Below, piece after piece: positions 40,698 through 43,885 of a DNA stretch of 43,885 bases. A program made the translations under genes and the position numbers. The stretch comes from Clostridia bacterium (GTDB taxonomy: Bacteria; Bacillota; Clostridia; Oscillospirales; CAG-272). Within the stretch, counting starts at the first letter, position 1. Each line of letters opens with the position of its first letter. The DNA is taken from NCBI GenBank assembly GCA_017540175.1, contig JAFYBN010000066.1, positions 1 to 43,885 of the forward strand, given 5' to 3'. A model generated the notes under the pieces. It was not told where the DNA came from. It did not search any database and saw only the letters and a program-made list of their open reading frames with translations.

Positions 40698-42788
40698 ATG
40701 GAGCTTCACGCCGCGAGAGCGTATCACGGCACGCCCATCAGCAAAAAACTCGCGTCGAATTTCATCGAGCTCGGCTACGGACTGCAGGCGGAAGGCATGG
40801 CGGCGGAGATGTTTTTCAACCGCAGCTTCGAGCCGTTCTACCCGTACCGGCTGATCAACAAGCTGTGGTTCGATCTCTTCGAAGACGAAAACGACCTGAG
40901 CTCGCGCTGTGAAACGGACTGGCGCGTGTTCGACTGGTATCATTCCTCCTACGAGCACAACGCCTGGTTCGCGTTTCCCGGCACCGCCGGGTTTCAGGAA
41001 ATACGGGACGATTCCACGTTCGTGATCGAGGATTCGCCTTCGGCGGACGTGCACATCTCCCTCGTGCCGGACGACCGGCACGGGACGCACGCCATGCGCG
41101 TGACAAACAACGACTGCGGCGAGGGCGGGCTCGCGCAGGACGGCAAGTATTGTTTTCCCGGCGTGAAATACCGCTTCACCGGTCTGGTGAAGCGGCTCTG
41201 TGGCAGCGGGAGTCTGCGCGCCGCCCTGTATCGGGAAGGGGTGACGGAGGAGCCGGTCTACGTCTGCAATCTCGGCGAGGCGGGGAACGAATACACGCCT
41301 CTCTGTGCCGAGCTTGCCGTGGAGGAGGAGGGGCGCTATACCTTCGCGCTTCTCACGCCGCCGAACTCGGTCCATGTCTGCGACGATTTTTCGCTCGTGC
41401 CGGACGACGCGGTCCGCGGCTTCAAGAAAAGCGCGGTGGAGGAGGGGCGGTATCTCTCCCCGAGGGTCATCCGCTGGCCGGGCGGCTGCTTCGCGTCGTT
41501 TTACGACTGGAGATCGGGTGTCGGGGGGAACCGCGTCCCGTCCTATTCGTATTTCTGGGGCGGCTATCAGTACAACGACATCGGCACGGACGAGCTCGTG
41601 TCCTACGCGGAGGCGGTGGGGGGCGAATCCATGATCTGCGTCAACATGCACCACCCCTTGAAGCGGTATTTCGACAATGTGCCGCCGCAGTCGCAGAACG
41701 GCGATCCGAACGACAAAACGCTGCCCGACGCGTCTCTTCACGGGCGCGACCTCGTACAGTTCTCCGATCTGAAAAAAGGCGCCGAAGAGGCCGCGGCGTG
41801 GGTCGAATACTGCAACGGGGACCTCTCGACGGAGGGGGGGCGGATGAGAGCGGCAAACGGCAGGGAGAAGCCCTACAACGTCAAATACTGGGAAATGGAC
41901 AACGAGTGCCACCGCTGGTTCCGGGCAGAGGAATACGCCGAGGCATGCGTGCTGTATTCAAAAGCGATGAAGGCCGTCGATCCGACGGTTAAAATCGGCA
42001 TGATCTCCTACTGCTACGGGAACGAAGCGCTGAAAAGGATGCTTGAGATCGCCGGGGAGCACATCGATTTTCTCGCGGACAGGGGATTCGAGGAGGGCGA
42101 CCTCAGAACGAAGCTGAGCATTTTGAGCGACTACGACCGCACGCACGGCACGGCGATCAAATACTGCAACACGGAATGGCTGCCGCTCAACGGCGCGGAC
42201 GTGCGGCGGCTGGTGCCGGAAGGGGAGACGCGGACGAACAAGTGCTTTCTCTTCAGCAAATGGTCCTACGCGCTCGATGCCGCGTCCATCCTCTTGATGT
42301 GGCAGAGATATGGCGAAAGGATCGATTTCATCAACTTCAACAATCTGGCGAACACACACGCGCAGTCGGCGATCGAGACGCCGAAGGAGGGCGCGTTCGT
42401 TCCGGCGTCCGGCATGATCCTGCACCGGTTCGCCGTCACGAAAGCGTACCGGACACTTGTGCTCGCGGACTATCACCCGAAGAGAAACGACCCGATTCAG
42501 GTGCAGCTTTCGGAGGATGAAAGCGGCGAAAACCTCGTGCTGAACGTCCTGAACCGCTCGGAGACCGACGGGGCGCTCGAGCTCGATCTCTCCGAGTTCT
42601 GCGTCGGGGACGGGGAATGCGGCGGCGTGATCCTCTCGGGCTCGAGCCTGCTCTCCATGAACCGGTTGAACGACACGCAGATCGCGGAGCATCCCGCGTC
42701 CGTCACCGTCGCGGACCGCCGCGTCAAAATGACCGTTCGGCGCTTATCCTACGCGGAGTACGTGATCCCGCTTCGGAAAGCGGATTGA
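40698..42788 (+). CDS. alpha-L-arabinofuranosidase (GH51-like)
   Basis: A 696-residue GH51-type enzyme that removes L-arabinofuranose from arabinoxylan or arabinan oligosaccharides. The (beta/alpha)8 barrel carries the acid/base Glu403 in YWEMDNECHRW and the nucleophile Glu493 in YCNTEWLPLN, with RWPGGCFASFYDWRSGVGGN before it. A C-terminal beta-sandwich domain follows. The N-terminal IELGYGLQAEGMAAEMFFNR stretch is the family start. There is no signal peptide. AGGAGG is six bases before the ATG at 40698; the longer open frame from 40263 is a shadow of the MBL gene. Confidence 0.88.
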   Translation: MELHAARAYHGTPISKKLASNFIELGYGLQAEGMAAEMFFNRSFEPFYPYRLINKLWFDLFEDENDLSSRCETDWRVFDWYHSSYEHNAWFAFPGTAGFQEIRDDSTFVIEDSPSADVHISLVPDDRHGTHAMRVTNNDCGEGGLAQDGKYCFPGVKYRFTGLVKRLCGSGSLRAALYREGVTEEPVYVCNLGEAGNEYTPLCAELAVEEEGRYTFALLTPPNSVHVCDDFSLVPDDAVRGFKKSAVEEGRYLSPRVIRWPGGCFASFYDWRSGVGGNRVPSYSYFWGGYQYNDIGTDELVSYAEAVGGESMICVNMHHPLKRYFDNVPPQSQNGDPNDKTLPDASLHGRDLVQFSDLKKGAEEAAAWVEYCNGDLSTEGGRMRAANGREKPYNVKYWEMDNECHRWFRAEEYAEACVLYSKAMKAVDPTVKIGMISYCYGNEALKRMLEIAGEHIDFLADRGFEEGDLRTKLSILSDYDRTHGTAIKYCNTEWLPLNGADVRRLVPEGETRTNKCFLFSKWSYALDAASILLMWQRYGERIDFINFNNLANTHAQSAIETPKEGAFVPASGMILHRFAVTKAYRTLVLADYHPKRNDPIQVQLSEDESGENLVLNVLNRSETDGALELDLSEFCVGDGECGGVILSGSSLLSMNRLNDTQIAEHPASVTVADRRVKMTVRRLSYAEYVIPLRKAD

Positions 42789-42925
42789 CCGCGGGAAGCA
42801 GCCGCCGCGGTTTGCGCCCACGGCGCGGTGCGGATTCATGCCGGGGGCGGCGGAGCATGTCTGCCGACGGCTTCACGCGGAATCACTTGATATCCCTCTT
42901 TGATGACATATGGTATGGAAAAGAA

Positions 42926-42946
42926 CGCCGCCCGAGCCGGGCGGCG
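42926..42946 (+). promoter_or_regulatory. hairpin touching the ribosome binding site of the TrkA-C gene
   Basis: CGCCGCCCG-AGC-CGGGCGGCG forms a perfect 9-bp stem with a three-base loop. It ends just before GAGAGGAG, the ribosome binding site, so it could modulate translation. Confidence 0.45.
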
Positions 42947-42960
42947 GAGAGGAGACCGTC

Positions 42961-43674
42961 ATGAGCATTTACATCGCCAGTTCGCTTTTCGCCCTGATCA
43001 TCCTTGTCTACTGGGTGATTTCGGAGCTGTTCACGATGCTTTTCCGCTTTACCGGACTGCCCGACGAGCGCGCGCGCTTCCAGGTCGTCTCCCTTCTGAC
43101 GGGATGCGGCTTCACGACGCGGGAAAGCGAGCTGATCCTCACCACCCGCTCGCGGCGCAGGCTGGCGAGGATCACCATGCTGTTCGGATACGTTTTCAAC
43201 ATCACGATCGTCTCCGCGTTCGTCAACGTGTTCCTCTCCCTGAAGCTCGTTCAGGTGGAAAACTATATCGGCGCGGTCCTGATCCCGCTCGCGGCGGTGA
43301 TCGCCGTCCTCGCGGCCGTCAGGATCCGGTTCATCCGGACGCGGTGCGACCGCCTGATCGAAAAGCTGATCGGCAAATTCATGCACACGGATTCGGTCAA
43401 CACCGTCATGCTGATCGATTACATCGGAAGCGATTCCATCGCCGTGGTCACGCTGAACGATATCCCGGACGATCTGAGGGATAAGCCGCTGCGCGACACA
43501 GGTCTGAAAACGGACAAAAAGATCCTTGTGATGCTCATCGAAAAGAAAAACCGCAAGGCGGCTCCGGCGGACGCCGAGACCGTTTTCGAGAAAGGCGACA
43601 AGCTGACCGTGTTCGGGCGGTATTCGGACGTCTGCAAGGCCTTTTCGGCGAAGGAGCAGTTCGCGCAGGAGTAA
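42961..43674 (+). CDS. membrane protein with C-terminal TrkA-C (RCK_C) domain
   Basis: A 237-residue protein. Two or three transmembrane segments: about 5-25 (ASSLFALIILVYWVISELF), a stretch near 70-92 and VLIPLAAVIAVLAAVRI at about 103-120. The linker segment SLLTGCGFTTRESELILTTR resembles the filter-type loop of TrkH/KtrB-like transporters. The C-terminal 80 residues form a TrkA-C domain (DDLRDKPLRDTGLKTDKKIL; FEKGDKLTVFGRYSDVCKAF). The family occurs in Bacillota; its job is not established, probably ion transport regulation. GGAGA lies before the ATG at 42961; an upstream ATG at 42910 has no ribosome binding site. Confidence 0.75.
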   Translation: MSIYIASSLFALIILVYWVISELFTMLFRFTGLPDERARFQVVSLLTGCGFTTRESELILTTRSRRRLARITMLFGYVFNITIVSAFVNVFLSLKLVQVENYIGAVLIPLAAVIAVLAAVRIRFIRTRCDRLIEKLIGKFMHTDSVNTVMLIDYIGSDSIAVVTLNDIPDDLRDKPLRDTGLKTDKKILVMLIEKKNRKAAPADAETVFEKGDKLTVFGRYSDVCKAFSAKEQFAQE

Positions 43675-43750
43675 TACCGCGGAGCGTTTCGGGACAGAGT
43701 TCTTTACGGGCTGAATGATAAAAAAGGCGGTCTGCCGCGTTTCTCTGATA

Positions 43751-43885
43751 TGCTCCCTCTAAGAGAGACAGTGAAAAAAGACACTGTCATCAAGGGGGAG
43801 CATTGTCATGCCACAGAAACAAAAGATAACGGCAGAAGGAAAAGTCAGGGTAGTAGAGGACTATCTGAGCAACCGGATCAGCATA
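43751..43885 (+). mobile_element. 5' end of a second IS3-like insertion sequence (partial)
   Basis: The hairpin TGCTCCC (43751-43757) with GGGAGCA (43796-43802), and inner GACAGTG (43767-43773) with CACTGTC (43782-43788), lies upstream of a transposase start. It mirrors the structure at the left end of the window with different sequence. The left boundary is an estimate. Confidence 0.6.
43808..43885 (+). CDS. transposase OrfA, N-terminal fragment
   Basis: The visible 26 residues, MPQKQKITAEGKVRVVEDYL and six more, are the start of a helix-turn-helix OrfA of the IS3/IS150 type. GGGGGAG lies eight bases before the ATG. The gene runs off the window and points outward. Confidence 0.6.
   Translation, partial: MPQKQKITAEGKVRVVEDYLSNRISI

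Overview
The window looks like a chromosomal piece of a GC-rich anaerobic member of the Bacillota (Clostridia), probably a gut or rumen bacterium. The signs are strong AGGAGG-type ribosome binding sites, GTG/TTG starts, sigma-A promoters with 17-base spacers, lipobox-type solute-binding lipoproteins, and many plant-glycan hydrolases. It is bounded on both sides by the first codons of two different IS3-like transposase genes that point outward. This suggests a natural or assembly breakpoint at repeated insertion sequences. The taxonomic call is inference; no rRNA or other marker gene is present.

Layout. 1-2600: IS fragment, PAS protein, a URO-D/MtaA-like protein overlapping an SGNH hydrolase. 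3219-9660: an RNA-repair locus, all on the minus strand. A GNAT acetyltransferase and two WYL-domain regulators end at a terminator. A second transcription unit then starts from its own promoter. It encodes four tandem structured RNA elements, a DUF2828 (Ro60/TROVE-like, vWA) protein and the RNA ligase RtcB, and ends at a terminator. 9850-13800: a second URO-D-like protein, a 260-bp MITE-like element, an AraC-GyrI regulator and the wreck of a glycoside hydrolase. 13777-21811: a PPOx-fold protein, a third URO-D-like protein, two FAD-dependent oxidoreductases (one frameshifted), a beta-helix glycosidase and a methyltransferase. 21940-25271: an orphan solute-binding lipoprotein and a phosphodiesterase/LamG fusion. 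25428-32367: SbcC, SbcD, 4-alpha-glucanotransferase and a GltD-like oxidoreductase. 32567-42788: GH43, GH78 and GH51 hydrolases, a second orphan lipoprotein, two metal-dependent hydrolases and small proteins. 42961 to the end: a TrkA-C membrane protein and the second IS fragment.

The most interesting part is 6137-6537. Four consecutive elements each have the form AAG-N6-ACAGCAA ... reverse complement of the arm, ending CTT. The arms are perfectly paired over 8-9 bp although their sequences differ (AAGACGCT, AAGACACCG, AAGATGCG, AAGGCGCAG). The ACAGCAA box always starts exactly nine bases after the AAG. This is covariation visible within one locus and strongly suggests a family of Y-RNA-like noncoding RNAs. 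They are transcribed with a Ro60-like protein and RtcB, probably under control of the adjacent WYL pair.

The rest is a carbohydrate- and small-molecule-catabolic neighbourhood. The hydrolases lack signal peptides, so they probably act on imported oligosaccharides. The two sugar-type binding lipoproteins have no permease genes nearby. Several genes are decaying (GH95-like remnant, frameshifted FAD oxidoreductase, possible frameshift at the start of the second URO-D gene), so this is a region in flux.
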